DNA from: JAJPKK01 sp963824905
GTDB taxonomy: Bacteria; Pseudomonadota; Alphaproteobacteria; Rhizobiales; Xanthobacteraceae
Reading direction: 5' to 3'
NCBI GenBank assembly: GCA_963824905.1
Contig: CAWGRH010000008.1
Location: forward strand, 377,454-441,453
DNA length: 64,000 nt
Part shown: piece after piece, positions 26,715-36,270 of the stretch
How positions within the stretch are numbered: position 1 is the first letter of the stretch
How the letters are laid out: every line of letters starts with the position of its first letter
The notes under the pieces: model-generated
The model's database searches: none
What the model saw: only the letters and a program-made list of their open reading frames with translations
Told to the model about the DNA's origin: nothing
Position numbers and translations under genes: made by a program

Positions 26715-27903
26715 GTGAGCAGCGAAATGCGATGCGGAACCTGGGTCGAGCATTTCCCCGGCAATCTGCGGTGGACCAATGCCATGCAGATCGTCAAGGG
26801 AATGGCGGCCTATGGCGCGGTCGCGATGGAGGAGGTCGACCGGGTCGGCGCGCGGCTTGCGGCGCGCTCCGGCGAGAGCGACCCTGATCGTGCGTGGCGG
26901 GAGGAATGGACCGCCATGGCCGACCGCGTGGCGGAGCGCGCCGACACGGCGGCCGCCAAAGGCTTCGCCGTCACCGCCGGCCACAACTACATGCGCGCCG
27001 GCAATTACTACTATTCCGGCGAGCGCTTCATCCCGCCGTCCGAGGAGAAGCTCGCGGTGTACCATCAGGCGCTGCGCTGCTGGCATGCGGCCTTCGCCCG
27101 CCTTTATCCGCAGATCGAGCGGGTCGACGTGCCGTACGAAGGCACTGCGCTCGCGGCCTACTTCATGAAGGCGCCGGGCGTCTCCGGCCGGGCGCCGACG
27201 GTGGTGCTGTTCAACGGCATGGACAACTGCAAGGAGATGAGCGTCGTCTTCGCCGGCCTCGAGTTCGCGAAGCGCGGCATCCATACGCTCGCGATCGACG
27301 GGCCGGGGCAGGGCGAATCGCTGCGGCTGCGCAAGGTTCACAGCCGGCCCGACTATGAGGTCGCCGGCACCGCGGCCTACGATTACGTCGCGTCGCGGGG
27401 AGACGTCGACCCCGCCAGGGTCGCGGTGATGGGCTACAGCTTCGGCGGCTATCTCGCGCCGCGCATCGTCGCCTTCGAGCACCGCTATGCCGCCGCCATC
27501 GCCTTCGGCGCCATGCACTGGGACCTCCACGGCTGGCAGAAGGAGATCAAGGAGCGCCTCGCCGCCGACCCCAAGACCAGCACCTCGTCGAACTTCCAGT
27601 TCCGCTGGGTGATCGGCGCGCCGGACAACGCGACCTCGCTCGAATGGGCGAAGCGCTTTACGCTCGCGCGACTGCGTCGGCGCGATCCGCTGCCCGGTCC
27701 TTGTGCTGCACGGCGAGAACGACCGCATCGTCCCGGTCGCGGAGGCGCGCACGCTCTACGACAAGCTCTCGACCCGCAAGCATCTCAAGATTTTCACCGC
27801 GGAGGAGGGCGGCGCCGAGCACTGCCAGGTCGACAACCGTCCGATGGGAATGGACTACATCGCCGACTGGCTCACCGAAACCTTGGGCCTGCCGCCGCGT
27901 TGA
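26715..27903 (+). pseudogene. Alpha/beta hydrolase (dihydropseudooxynicotine-hydrolase/FrsA-like), frameshifted
   Basis: A serine hydrolase with an N-terminal helical cap region (about residues 1-130) followed by an alpha/beta core: VVLFNGMDNCKEM, AIDGPGQGES, the nucleophile elbow GYSFGGYLAPR, then the acid in HGENDRIVPV and the His in GGAEHCQVDN. After SLEWAKRFTL the frame breaks near 27672. The rest (DCVGAIRCPVLVLHGEND...) reads cleanly in the +1 frame to a stop at 27903, so one extra base separates the halves. Start is a GTG with GGAGGAA six bases upstream. Otherwise all catalytic residues are present, so this is either a sequencing indel or a very recent mutation. The substrate is unknown. 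Confidence 0.82.
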
Positions 27904-27998
27904 TCTGCGGATCTCTGCGCTTCGTCGGTGGCTCAACGCATCCTACACGATTGGTCCGTTAAGCTGCCGGGGCGAAACAACCGACATGCGGAGGCGCG

Positions 27999-29516
27999 AT
28001 GCGCGGGCTTTTGGCGAGGCAGTCGATCGAGAGCCTGCTCTCCCGGGCGAAGGAGCCCGAGGTCCAGGAGATCGTTGCCCATGACGGGGTGCCGCTCAAG
28101 CGCACGCTCACCGCGACCAATCTCGTCGCGCTCGGGATCGGCGCCATCATCGGCGCCGGCATCTTCGTGCTCACCGGCAATGCCGCGGCAGAGAACGCCG
28201 GGCCCGCCATCAGCGTCTCGTTCATTCTCGGCGGCATTGCCTGCGGCTTCGCCGGCCTCTGCTATGCCGAGATGGCATCGAGCGTCCCGGTCGCCGGCAG
28301 CGCCTATACCTACGCCTATGCGACACTCGGCGAGATCGTCGCCTGGATCATCGGCTGGGACCTCATCCTCGAATATTCGCTCGGCGCCACCACGGTCGCG
28401 ATCGGCTGGTCGGGCTATGTGGTGAGCCTGCTCCATGACTTCGGCATCTCGGTGCACGGCCCGTTCCGGATGTCGCCGTTCGACTACGACGCTGCGGCGG
28501 GGGTGTGGCACACCACCGGCGCGATCCTCAACGTCCCGGCGATGGCGGTGGTCGCCATCATGACCGGCGTGCTGTTCGTCGGCATCCGCAAGTCGGCCCG
28601 GCTCAATACGCTGTTCGTCGCGATCAAGCTCGTCATCGTGCTCGTCTTCATCGCCGTCGGGGTGTCGCATTTCGCGCCGGCCAACTGGGTCACGGCGCAG
28701 AATCCGACCGGCGCCTTCGTTCCGCCCGAGCTCGAGTTCGGCCGGTTCGGATGGAGCGGGGTGCTGCGCGGAGCCGCGGTGGTGTTCTTCGCCTATATCG
28801 GCTTCGACGCGGTCTCGACCGCGGCGCAGGAGGCGATCAATCCGCAGCGCGACATGCCGATCGGCATTCTCGGTTCGCTGGTCATCTGCACGACGCTCTA
28901 TGTCGCGGTGGCGCTGGTGCTGACCGGCATCGTCCCCTACGACAAGCTCGACGTGCCCGATCCGATCGCGGTGGGCATCGATGCGATCGGCGTCAAGGGT
29001 CTCGCCCCGATCATGAATCTCGGCATCATCATCGGGCTGAGCTCGGTGATCCTGGTGCTGCTGCTCGGCCAGACCCGGATTTTCTACTCGATGGCGCGCG
29101 ACGGGCTGCTGCCGCGCGCCGCCGCCGCGGTGCATCCGCGCTTTCGCACGCCTTACATCTCGACCGTCGTCATCGGCACCGTGGTGATGCTGCTTGCCGG
29201 CCTCTTGCCGATCGGCCTCCTCGGCCAGCTCGTGAGCATCGGGACATTGCTCGCCTTTGCGATCGTCTGCCTCGGCGTGCTGGCGCTGCGCTTCACCGAT
29301 CCTGATCTTCCCCGCCCATTCCGCACCCCGGCCATCCACTTCGTCGCGCCGGCCGGGGCGGCGTCGGCCCTGTTCCTGATGTTCGGGCTGCCCGCCGACA
29401 GCTGGCTGCGCCTGCTCGGGTGGCTGGTGGTCGGGCTCGTGATCTATTTCAGCTACAGCCGCAGGCACAGCCGGCTGGCTTCGGCGACGGCCCCGGCGCA
29501 GGCGACGCAGGGCTGA
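27999..29516 (+). CDS. APC family amino acid permease
   Basis: A 505-residue inner-membrane transporter with about twelve to fourteen hydrophobic helices, of the cationic/neutral amino acid type related to YfnA. The first helix has the family loop LGIGAIIGAGIFVLTG. Also visible are PVAGSAYTYAYATLGE, FFAYIGFDAVSTAAQEAINP (substrate-binding helix 6) and QTRIFYSMARDGLLP. An N-terminal cytoplasmic segment of about 40 residues precedes helix 1. The start ATG has GGAGG at good spacing. It lies about 95 bases after the hydrolase gene and may or may not share its promoter. Confidence 0.9.
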   Translation: MRGLLARQSIESLLSRAKEPEVQEIVAHDGVPLKRTLTATNLVALGIGAIIGAGIFVLTGNAAAENAGPAISVSFILGGIACGFAGLCYAEMASSVPVAGSAYTYAYATLGEIVAWIIGWDLILEYSLGATTVAIGWSGYVVSLLHDFGISVHGPFRMSPFDYDAAAGVWHTTGAILNVPAMAVVAIMTGVLFVGIRKSARLNTLFVAIKLVIVLVFIAVGVSHFAPANWVTAQNPTGAFVPPELEFGRFGWSGVLRGAAVVFFAYIGFDAVSTAAQEAINPQRDMPIGILGSLVICTTLYVAVALVLTGIVPYDKLDVPDPIAVGIDAIGVKGLAPIMNLGIIIGLSSVILVLLLGQTRIFYSMARDGLLPRAAAAVHPRFRTPYISTVVIGTVVMLLAGLLPIGLLGQLVSIGTLLAFAIVCLGVLALRFTDPDLPRPFRTPAIHFVAPAGAASALFLMFGLPADSWLRLLGWLVVGLVIYFSYSRRHSRLASATAPAQATQG

Positions 29517-29539
29517 GCGACGCCTGAGCTCCGCTATCA

Positions 29540-29653
29540 CCCTCATCCTGAGGAGCCGTGCGTAGCACGGCGTCTCGAAGGATGGCCTCACCCGCCGCCG
29601 CCTGTGGCCGTCCTTCGAGACGCGTCCTTCGGACGCTCCTCAGGATGAGGTCA
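29540..29653. repeat. Palindromic intergenic repeat, family B copy 3
   Basis: CCTCATCCTGAGGAGC and complementary GCTCCTCAGGATGAGG outer arms, inner GTCTCGAAGGATGG and TCCTTCGAGACG. It occupies about half of the 238-base gap before the amino acid ABC transporter operon. Confidence 0.9.
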
Positions 29654-29754
29654 GCAAAGTTTCCGGGCTTCGAGAAAATTGCTATGACTCCTGGCGTTTC
29701 GATGCAGTTTTTCTAATTGCCCGGGCGATCGATACCCGGGGGAGGGAGCGGTCC

Positions 29755-30564
29755 ATGCGCAAATGCCTCGCCATTGCCGGCATGATCTTTGTTGGATGGG
29801 CCGCCTCTGCGGGCCCGCTCGCGGCACAGACACTCGAAAAAATCAAGGAGCGCGGGGTGCTCGTCGTCGGCACCAAGGCCGACTACAAGCCGTTCGGCTT
29901 CCGTGACCCGACTGGCGCCATCATCGGCTTCGAGCCTGACCTCGCCAAGGACGTGGCCGACCGGCTCGGCGTGAAGCTCCAGGTCGAGCCGGTCGTCTCG
30001 GCGAACCGCATGCAGTTCCTGCAGCAGGGCAAGATCGATTTGATGCTCGCCACCATGAACGTGACGGACGAGCGGCGCAAAACCGTCGGCATCGTCGAGC
30101 CGAGCTATTACGCCTCCGGCGTCAACGTGTTCGCGAACCGCAAGGCCGGCCTCAAGCGCTGGGAACAGCTCAAGGACCAGAAGGTCTGCGGCATCCAGGG
30201 CGCCTTTTTCAACAAATACGTCGGCGAGAAATACGGCGCCGACATCGTCGCCTTCCGCGGCCAGCAGGAGGCGGAGACCGCGCTCGCCCAGGGCAATTGC
30301 ATCGCCTGGCTCTACGACGACACCGCCTTCGCCGAACGCCTCGCCGATCCCAAATGGGCGGGCTTCGAGATGCCGCTGGAGACGATCCTCACCGAGCCGT
30401 GGGGCGCGGCGGTGCGGCTCGAGGAGCGCGACGGGCCGTGGGGGCAGTTCATGGCGAAGACCATCGCCGACTGGCACCGCAGCGGCAAGCTCACCGCGCT
30501 CGAGAAGAAGTGGAACATCACGCCGTCGGCGTTCCTGAAAAAAGCACAGGCCGAGGCGAAGTGA
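29755..30564 (+). CDS. Polar amino acid ABC transporter, periplasmic substrate-binding protein
   Basis: A 269-residue family 3 solute-binding protein. A signal peptide (1-25, ending LAAQ) precedes the mature sequence with GVLVVGTKADYKPFGF, the family signature GFEPDLAKDVADRLG, and LMLATMNVTDERRKTVGIVEPSYY. In the second lobe are VCGIQGAFFNKY and the closing IADWHRSGKLTALEKKWN. It opens a four-gene set with two permeases and an ATPase. The ligand is probably an acidic or polar amino acid. A strong Shine-Dalgarno (GGGGGAGGGAG) lies upstream. Confidence 0.92.
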   Translation: MRKCLAIAGMIFVGWAASAGPLAAQTLEKIKERGVLVVGTKADYKPFGFRDPTGAIIGFEPDLAKDVADRLGVKLQVEPVVSANRMQFLQQGKIDLMLATMNVTDERRKTVGIVEPSYYASGVNVFANRKAGLKRWEQLKDQKVCGIQGAFFNKYVGEKYGADIVAFRGQQEAETALAQGNCIAWLYDDTAFAERLADPKWAGFEMPLETILTEPWGAAVRLEERDGPWGQFMAKTIADWHRSGKLTALEKKWNITPSAFLKKAQAEAK

Positions 30565-30616
30565 GCGCCGCGTCCCGCCGCGCGTGACGATAGAAGCGTA
30601 GCGCCGCGGCCCATCC

Positions 30617-31369
30617 ATGACGGACCTGCAACCGCTGTGGAACTGGTTTCGCTGGCTCTACGAGACCCACGGCATCAAGCTCACCATCTTCTACGACGCC
30701 TTCGACCGGGCGCGCTTCTTCAACGGGTTCCTCACCTCGCTGCGGCTGATGGCGCTATGCATCGTCGCGAGCGTCGCCATCGGGATCGTGGGGGCGTGGA
30801 TTCAGGGCTCGCGGTCGCGGTTCCTGCGAGCGCTGATGGAAGGCTACATCCAGTTCTTCCGCAACACGCCGCCGCTGGTGCAGCTCTACTTCTTCTACTT
30901 CGCGCTCGGCTCGTACCTGCGCATGACCAGCCCGTCGGGGATCGAGGTGCCGGTCATCAGCAACTTCAGCTGGGCGGTGATCTGCCTCTCGCTCTACGCC
31001 GGCGCCTTCAACGTCGAGATTTTTCGCGCCGGCATCGAGGCCGTGCCGAAGGAGACCGCGGAAGCGGCCGAGGCGCTCGGCTACAATCGGCTCGGCGCCT
31101 ATCTCCACGTCATCCTGCCGCTCGCCTTCCGCATCAGCCTGCCGGCGCTCAACAACAATCTCGTCAATCTCGTGAAGACGACGACGATCTCCTACGCCAT
31201 CGCCGTGCCCGAGATGCTCTACGTCGCCAACCAGATCTGGTCGGACGAGTTGAATGTGACCGAGATGATGAACGTCCTGCTGCTCATCTACGTGGCGCTG
31301 GTCGGGGCGGTGGTCTACGTCATGGGACGCTGGGAGCGGGCGATGCGCATACCCGGCTACATGCCATGA
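30617..31369 (+). CDS. Amino acid ABC transporter permease 1
   Basis: A 250-residue HisMQ-type inner-membrane permease. After an N-terminal segment come about five helices. IQFFRNTPPLVQLYFFYFALG is the typical first-loop motif, and EAAEALGYNRLGAYLHVILPLAFR is the EAA loop that contacts the ATPase. It follows the binding protein by 52 bases, and its stop overlaps the start of the second permease (ATGA). The two permeases would form a heterodimer. Confidence 0.9.
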   Translation: MTDLQPLWNWFRWLYETHGIKLTIFYDAFDRARFFNGFLTSLRLMALCIVASVAIGIVGAWIQGSRSRFLRALMEGYIQFFRNTPPLVQLYFFYFALGSYLRMTSPSGIEVPVISNFSWAVICLSLYAGAFNVEIFRAGIEAVPKETAEAAEALGYNRLGAYLHVILPLAFRISLPALNNNLVNLVKTTTISYAIAVPEMLYVANQIWSDELNVTEMMNVLLLIYVALVGAVVYVMGRWERAMRIPGYMP

Positions 31370-32222
31370 CCGGGCGCGTCGCCGGAAACGTGGCGGGGCG
31401 CACCGATCTCGCGGTTCTCAAGCCATTTTGCCTCGCAGCATCGCCGCGCCTCGGGCTGCCGTTCACGGCACGGCACGGCTTCATGCTGATCGCCGCGCTC
31501 GCGCTCACCGTCTTCATCGGCGAGGCTGAGGCCGGTCCCGGCGTTCCCTCGATTGCCGCGACGCTCCTCAAATGGACGCCGCTGCTCGCTCAGGGCTTCG
31601 CACTCAACATCGCGATGAGCATGCTCGCGATGGCGATCGGCACCGTGCTCGGTCTCGCGGTCGGCCTCGGCCTGATCTCGCTCAACTGGCCGGTGCGCGC
31701 CTCGTCGTGGCTCGTCACCCAGTTCTTCCGCAACGCGCCGTGGCTGGTGCTGCTGTTCTACTGCGTGCTGCTGATGCCGTTCGAGGTGCGGATCGGCGGC
31801 GTCATCGTGCCGCTGCCGGGCTGGATCAAGGCCACCGCGGGCTCGCGCTTCCGGTGATGGCGAACGTCGCCGAGCTCGTCCGTGGCGCCGTGCGGTCGAT
31901 CCCGTCGGGCCAGTGGGAGGCCGCGGAAGCGCTCGCCTTCACCCGCCTCCAGACCCTGCGGCTGGTGATCCTGCCCCAATGCGTGAAGCGGATGATGCCG
32001 CCGTGGATGAACCTCTATGCCATCGTCGTCGTGGCGACGCCGCTCACCTCGATCGTCGGGGTGAGCGAAGCGATGACGCTCACCGGCGACATCCTGTCCT
32101 CGGAGGGACGCTCCGATCTTCTGGTGCCGATGTATCTTTATCTGCTCACCTGGTTCTTCCTCTACTGCTACCCGATCGCCCGTGCGACGGTCGCGGTCGA
32201 GCGCCGCTTCGCGGTGCGCTGA
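31366..32222 (+). pseudogene. Amino acid ABC transporter permease 2, frameshifted
   Basis: The partner HisMQ-type permease. The first part (from MTGRVAGNVAG through TQFFRNAPWLVLLFYCVLL to GWIKATAG) reads in one frame, and the rest (LALPVMANVAELVRGAVRSI, the EAA loop QWEAAEALAFTRLQTLRLVI, ending VERRFAVR) in another. Restoring one base near 31842 joins them into a normal permease of about 285 residues with no other defect. If the indel is real, the transporter would lack this subunit. If it is a base-call error, the operon is intact. Overlap with permease 1 supports coupled translation. Confidence 0.85.
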
Positions 32223-32249
32223 TGGTATCGTCCGCGCTCAGACCGTGAC

Positions 32250-33359
32250 ATGCCGCTCATCCGCATGCGCGACGTCATCAAGAGGTTCGGCGCGACGACG
32301 ATTCTCGACGGCATCTCGCTCGACGTGATGAAAGGGCAGGTGATCTGCATCATCGGGCCGTCGGGCGCGGGGAAATCGACCCTGCTCCGCTGCATCAACG
32401 CGCTGGTGCCGATCGATTCCGGCTCGATCCTCGTCGAAGGGCAGGAGGTCAATGATCCCAAGCTCGACAAGCTCGCGCTCCGACGCAAGGTCGGCATGGT
32501 GTTCCAGCAGTACAACCTGTTTCCGCACCGCACCGCGCTCGCCAACATCATGATGGCGCCGGTCCAGGTGCTCGGACGCAACCGCGCCCAGGTCGAGGCC
32601 GAGGCGCGCGCGCTGATGCGCAAGGTGCGGCTCGACGGCAAGGAGGACGCCTATCCGGGCGAGCTCTCCGGCGGCCAGCAGCAGCGCGTCGCCATCGCGC
32701 GCAGCCTCGCCATGCAGCCCGACGTCATGCTGTTCGACGAGGTGACCGCGGCGCTCGATCCGGAGACGGTGAAGGAGGTGCTCGTCACCATCCGCGAGCT
32801 CGCCGAGGAGGGCATGACCTGCGTCATCGTCACGCACGAGATGGGTTTCGCCCGGGAGGTCGCCGACGAAATCTACTTCACCGACCGCGGCGTGGTGGTG
32901 GAGCACGGGCCCCCGGCCGATTTCTTCACCAATTGCCGCGACGAACGCACGCGCCGGTTCCTCAGCCAGATTCTATCCGACATCCCTCCCCCTGAAAGGG
33001 GGAGGGCGGGGGGGGCCCGCTACACGCGGTCGCAGCCGCGACCCCCTCCCACCCTCCCCTTCAGGGGGGAGCTGCGCCTCGTCATGCATTTCGTCTCGGT
33101 GGTAGTAAGACGCTGCGCCGGACTCTCCGAGAGAGGTGCAATCTGCGAAAGTCGTTTACCGAGTTCGAGGCGCCGCACCGGTTGCGCGCCTTCGTCCGTT
33201 CCCGGGAGACCGGCCTCCTCCTGCTCGCGGCAATGGCTGGGGCAGTTGCGGGCCTCGTCGTCGCGGCGATGGGCAGCGCCGTCGACCTGCTGCACAGCCT
33301 GTTTTTCGACCTGCCGCTCGGCCAGCACCTCTCCGCGCTGGCGCGCCTCGATCCGGTGA
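32250..33359 (+). CDS. Amino acid ABC transporter ATP-binding protein with abnormal C-terminal run-on
   Basis: The ATPase of the polar amino acid transporter. Walker A is GPSGAGKST, the Q-loop MVFQQYNLFPH, the signature LSGGQQQRVAIARS, Walker B VMLFDEVTAALDPE and the switch His is in IVTHEMGF. The family normally ends at about residue 245, here RRFLSQIL. The frame instead runs on for about 125 residues, first through the GC-rich repeat at 32984 and then over the start of the ClC gene in another frame. The extension is Arg/Pro/Ser-rich and not domain-like. Most likely the repeat inserted at the stop codon, or a base is miscalled there. The functional protein is the first 245 residues. Confidence 0.9.
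   Translation: MPLIRMRDVIKRFGATTILDGISLDVMKGQVICIIGPSGAGKSTLLRCINALVPIDSGSILVEGQEVNDPKLDKLALRRKVGMVFQQYNLFPHRTALANIMMAPVQVLGRNRAQVEAEARALMRKVRLDGKEDAYPGELSGGQQQRVAIARSLAMQPDVMLFDEVTAALDPETVKEVLVTIRELAEEGMTCVIVTHEMGFAREVADEIYFTDRGVVVEHGPPADFFTNCRDERTRRFLSQILSDIPPPERGRAGGARYTRSQPRPPPTLPFRGELRLVMHFVSVVVRRCAGLSERGAICESRLPSSRRRTGCAPSSVPGRPASSCSRQWLGQLRASSSRRWAAPSTCCTACFSTCRSASTSPRWRASIR
32984..33071 (+). repeat. GC-rich palindromic repeat at the 3' end of the ATPase gene (family F)
   Basis: A perfect 9-bp hairpin CCCTCCCCC-TGAAA-GGGGGAGGG (32984-33006) is followed by an inverted half, CCCTCCCACCCTCCCCTTCA. The element sits exactly where the ATPase stop codon would be expected. Confidence 0.8.
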
Positions 33360-34904
33360 CGGCCGTCGTGGTGCCGACGCTCGGCGGGGTGGCGCTTGCG
33401 ATCGCCTACCATTTCCTCGCCCGATGGCGGCCGGCCCGCGAGGTCGATCCGATCGAGGCAAATGCGCTGCACGGCGGCCGGATGTCGCTCGTCGGCAGCC
33501 TGATCGTCGCCCTCGAAACCGTGTGGTCGAGCGGCGTCGGCGCGTCAGTCGGCATGGAGGCCGGCTACACCCAGCTCTCGAGCGGCATCGCCTCGCGGAT
33601 CGGCCGCGCGTTCCGGCTGCGCCGCGCCGATCTGCGCATGCTGGTCGGCTGCGGCGCTGCGGGCGGCATCGCGGGCGCGTTCGGCGCGCCGCTCGCCGGC
33701 GCGTTCTACGGTTTCGAGCTCGTGATCGGAAACTACTCGGTGACAAGCCTTGCACCGGTCGGGATCGCCGCGCTGCTCGGCTATTCCGTCGCCGGCAGTC
33801 TGGCCCCGGTGAAGCTCGGCATTGTCGCGCCCCAGGTCACCATGGTCACCAACCAGGATCTCGTGTTCGCGGCGCTGGTCGGCCTGGCGATGGCGCTGTT
33901 CGGCATCGTGGTGATGATCGGCGTCAGTTTCTTCGAAACGCTCCTGGAGCGTGTGAGGCTGCCGGCGCTCCTGCGTCCGACCATCGGCGGCGCGATCGTG
34001 GGCGGATTCGCCATCGTCACGCCGCAGGTGATGTCGTCGGGCCACGGTGCGCTGCACCTGACCGGGATGCTCGATCTGCCGCTCCAGGCGATCGCCGTCA
34101 TTCTCGGCCTCAAGGCGCTCGCCTCGATCGTATCGCTGGGCTCGGGATTCCGCGGCGGACTGTTCTTCGCCTCGCTTGCTGATGGGGGCGCTGGGCGGGC
34201 AGCTGTTCGCCACCGCGATGAACTCGATCGATCCCCGGATCTATGTCGATACCAATGCCTATGCGATCATCGGGATGAGCGCGCTGTCGGCGTCGGTGAT
34301 CGGCGGCCCGCTCACCATGATCTTCGTCGCCCTGGAATCGACCGGCAATCTGTGGCTGACGGCGGCGGTGCTGATCGCCGTCATCATCTCGGCGCAGGTC
34401 ACCCGCGAGGTGTTCGGATATTCGTTCGCCACCTGGCGCTTTCACCTGCGGGGCGAGACCATCCGCAGCGCCGCCGATATCGGCTGGCTGCGCGACCTCA
34501 CCGTCGGGCGCATGATGCGCGTCGACGTCAAGACCGTCCTGACCGAGATGACGGTAGCGGCATTCCGCGAAGCATTTCCGCCCGGCTCGACCGGCCAGGT
34601 GGTGGTGGTCGACGGCGAGGGCCGCTATGCCGGCCTCGTGATGGTGGCGGAGGCGCACGCCTCCGAGCTTTCCGACGATGCCTTCGTCTTCCAAATTCTA
34701 CGCCACCAAAACGATCTCCTGCTGCCGAGCCATACCGTCCAGGAAGCGGTCACGGCGTTCGACAAGGCCGAGTCGGAAGTGCTCGCCGTCGTCGATGCGC
34801 CATCCTCGCGCCGCGTTCTCGGTACGCTCAGCGAAGCCCATGCGCTGCGGCGCTATCTCGCGGAGCTCGAATTGCGGCGGCGGGAATACATTGGCTCCGG
34901 CTAG
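33182..34904 (+). pseudogene. ClC-family chloride channel/antiporter with C-terminal CBS domains, frameshifted
   Basis: A ClC voltage-gated-type anion transporter. The membrane part shows GVGASVGMEAGYTQ (place of the GxEGP filter, keeping the gating Glu), GCGAAGGIAGAFGAPLAGAFYGFE, GSGFRGGLFFAS, and, after the break, NAYAIIGMSALSASVIGGPL with the ion-binding Tyr. Two CBS repeats follow (from DLTVGRMMRVDV). The frame breaks near 34174: FFAS in one frame, LLMGALGGQLFA in the next, consistent with one inserted base. The first-half frame then runs on by chance into the next gene. The start is unclear: TTG at 33182, or CTG at 33143 (LRKSFTEFEAPHR) after GAGAGAGG. Confidence 0.82.
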
Positions 34905-34978
34905 GCCGGCCGTGTCGAGGCGGCTTGCCGGGAAACGAAAAGGGCAGGGCGAGACGCCCGGAACGGGAGGACACGGCA

Positions 34979-35965
34979 ATGAGGGACCGGACGATGAGGG
35001 ACCGGGTGCTGTGCGCGGCTGCCATGGCCGTGGCGTCGCTCATGATCGCTTCACCCGCGCTTGCGCAGCCCCGCGGCCAGACCGTGCGCATCGTCGTCCC
35101 GACTGTCGCCGGCGGCGCCGCCGACGCGATCGCCCGCCTGATGGGCCAGCGCCTGCAGGAAGACACCGGCGTGACGGTGCTGATCGAGAACAAAGCCGGC
35201 GGCCTGTTCGCGCCTGCGCTGCGCGACGTCGTCAATGCGCCGCCCGACGGCACCACGATCTTCATGGTGACCACGAGCGTGCTGATGTCGCAGGTTCTGC
35301 ACCCGGAGATCCCTTACGACCTCACCCGCGACTACACGCCGGTCATCGAGGTGGCGACCGGCCCGTTGATCCTCGTCGGGCGCAAGGACCTCCCGTTCAA
35401 CACCGTCGCCGGGCTTGTTGCGCATGCCAAGAAGAACCCGGGCAAGCTGGTGTTCGCCTCGCCCGGCGGCAACGGCTCGGCGTTCTCGCTCGCGGCGATG
35501 CTGCTGATGAGCACGGCCGGCATCGAGGCGCTCAACGTGCCCTACAAATCGGCGGCGCCTGCGCTCAACGACCTCCTCGGCGGCCATGTCGACCTGATGT
35601 TCGACGCCATGCCGGTGGAGGTCGGCCAGGTGCAGGCCCGCAACGTGCTGGGCTTCATGGTGACCGGGCCGACGCGGGTCGCAACGCTGCCGCAGGTGCC
35701 TTCGGCGCCGGAAGCCGGCATGCCTGCGCTCGACGTCGCGGGCTGGTTCGGATTCCTCGCGCCGCCCAAGACGCCCGCGGCCGTCGTCATGCCGATCCAC
35801 GACGCGATGGCGAAGGCGCTCACCCGCAGCGAGCTCATCGCTCAGCTCGAGGCGCAGGGCGTCGCACCGGTCGGCGGCACACCGCAGGACTGGGGCGCCT
35901 ATCTCGAGCGCGAGCGCGTGCGCTGGAGCACCTTCGTCGCCGAGCACGGCATCAAGGCGGAGTGA
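34979..35965 (+). CDS. Tripartite tricarboxylate transporter (TctC/Bug) substrate-binding protein
   Basis: A 328-residue periplasmic binding protein of the Bug/TctC family, with a signal peptide (about 1-29, ending ALAQ). Mature landmarks are VRIVVPTVAGGAADAIARLM, NKAGG, the PDGTTIFMVTTS turn, HAKKNPGKLVFASPGGNGS, VPYKSAAPALNDLLGGHVDLMFD and WFGFLAPPKTPA. Ligands of this family are usually carboxylates. No TctA/TctB membrane genes are nearby, as is common for the family. The ATG has GGGAGG upstream. An apparent in-frame fusion with the ClC gene is an artefact of the ClC frameshift. Confidence 0.9.
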   Translation: MRDRTMRDRVLCAAAMAVASLMIASPALAQPRGQTVRIVVPTVAGGAADAIARLMGQRLQEDTGVTVLIENKAGGLFAPALRDVVNAPPDGTTIFMVTTSVLMSQVLHPEIPYDLTRDYTPVIEVATGPLILVGRKDLPFNTVAGLVAHAKKNPGKLVFASPGGNGSAFSLAAMLLMSTAGIEALNVPYKSAAPALNDLLGGHVDLMFDAMPVEVGQVQARNVLGFMVTGPTRVATLPQVPSAPEAGMPALDVAGWFGFLAPPKTPAAVVMPIHDAMAKALTRSELIAQLEAQGVAPVGGTPQDWGAYLERERVRWSTFVAEHGIKAE

Positions 35966-35970
35966 GCGTG

Positions 35971-36064
35971 CTCCCTCCCCGCCTTCGGGCAGGGCTGGGG
36001 TGGGGTCCGCGAGCGCAGCGAGCAAAGTAGAAAAAGGACCCAACCCGAAGACGGGGAGGGAAAG
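35971..36064. repeat. GC-rich inverted repeat (family G)
   Basis: CTCCCTCCCCGCCTTCGGGC at one end and GAAGACGGGGAGGGAAAG at the other, with an inner GGGTGGGGTCC / GGACCCAACCC pair. It follows the TctC gene and may terminate it. A truncated relative (CTCCCTCCCCGACTTCGGGG) sits at 36595-36623. Confidence 0.75.
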
Positions 36065-36270
36065 TCTCGGGCGGCGAACTTGACGAATGCACGTCGCAGG
36101 TCCATATGACCGCAATCGATTAATTGGCCGAACGACTGGGCCGCTTCGCCCGCAATGATGGGCGTGCACGTTTCAGACCTTTCTCCAAAATCGACGAATC
36201 AGGGAGCAGGCAGGCGAAGGACTTCGTCTGCCGACCCTAACGTGTGCACCGCCAGCGAAAGGATATTCTC

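Noticed and set aside
33182..35965. A 927-residue ClC-TctC fusion protein
   Set aside because: The first frame leaves the ClC sequence at the indel and only by chance stays open into the TctC gene, which has its own signal peptide, start and ribosome-binding site.
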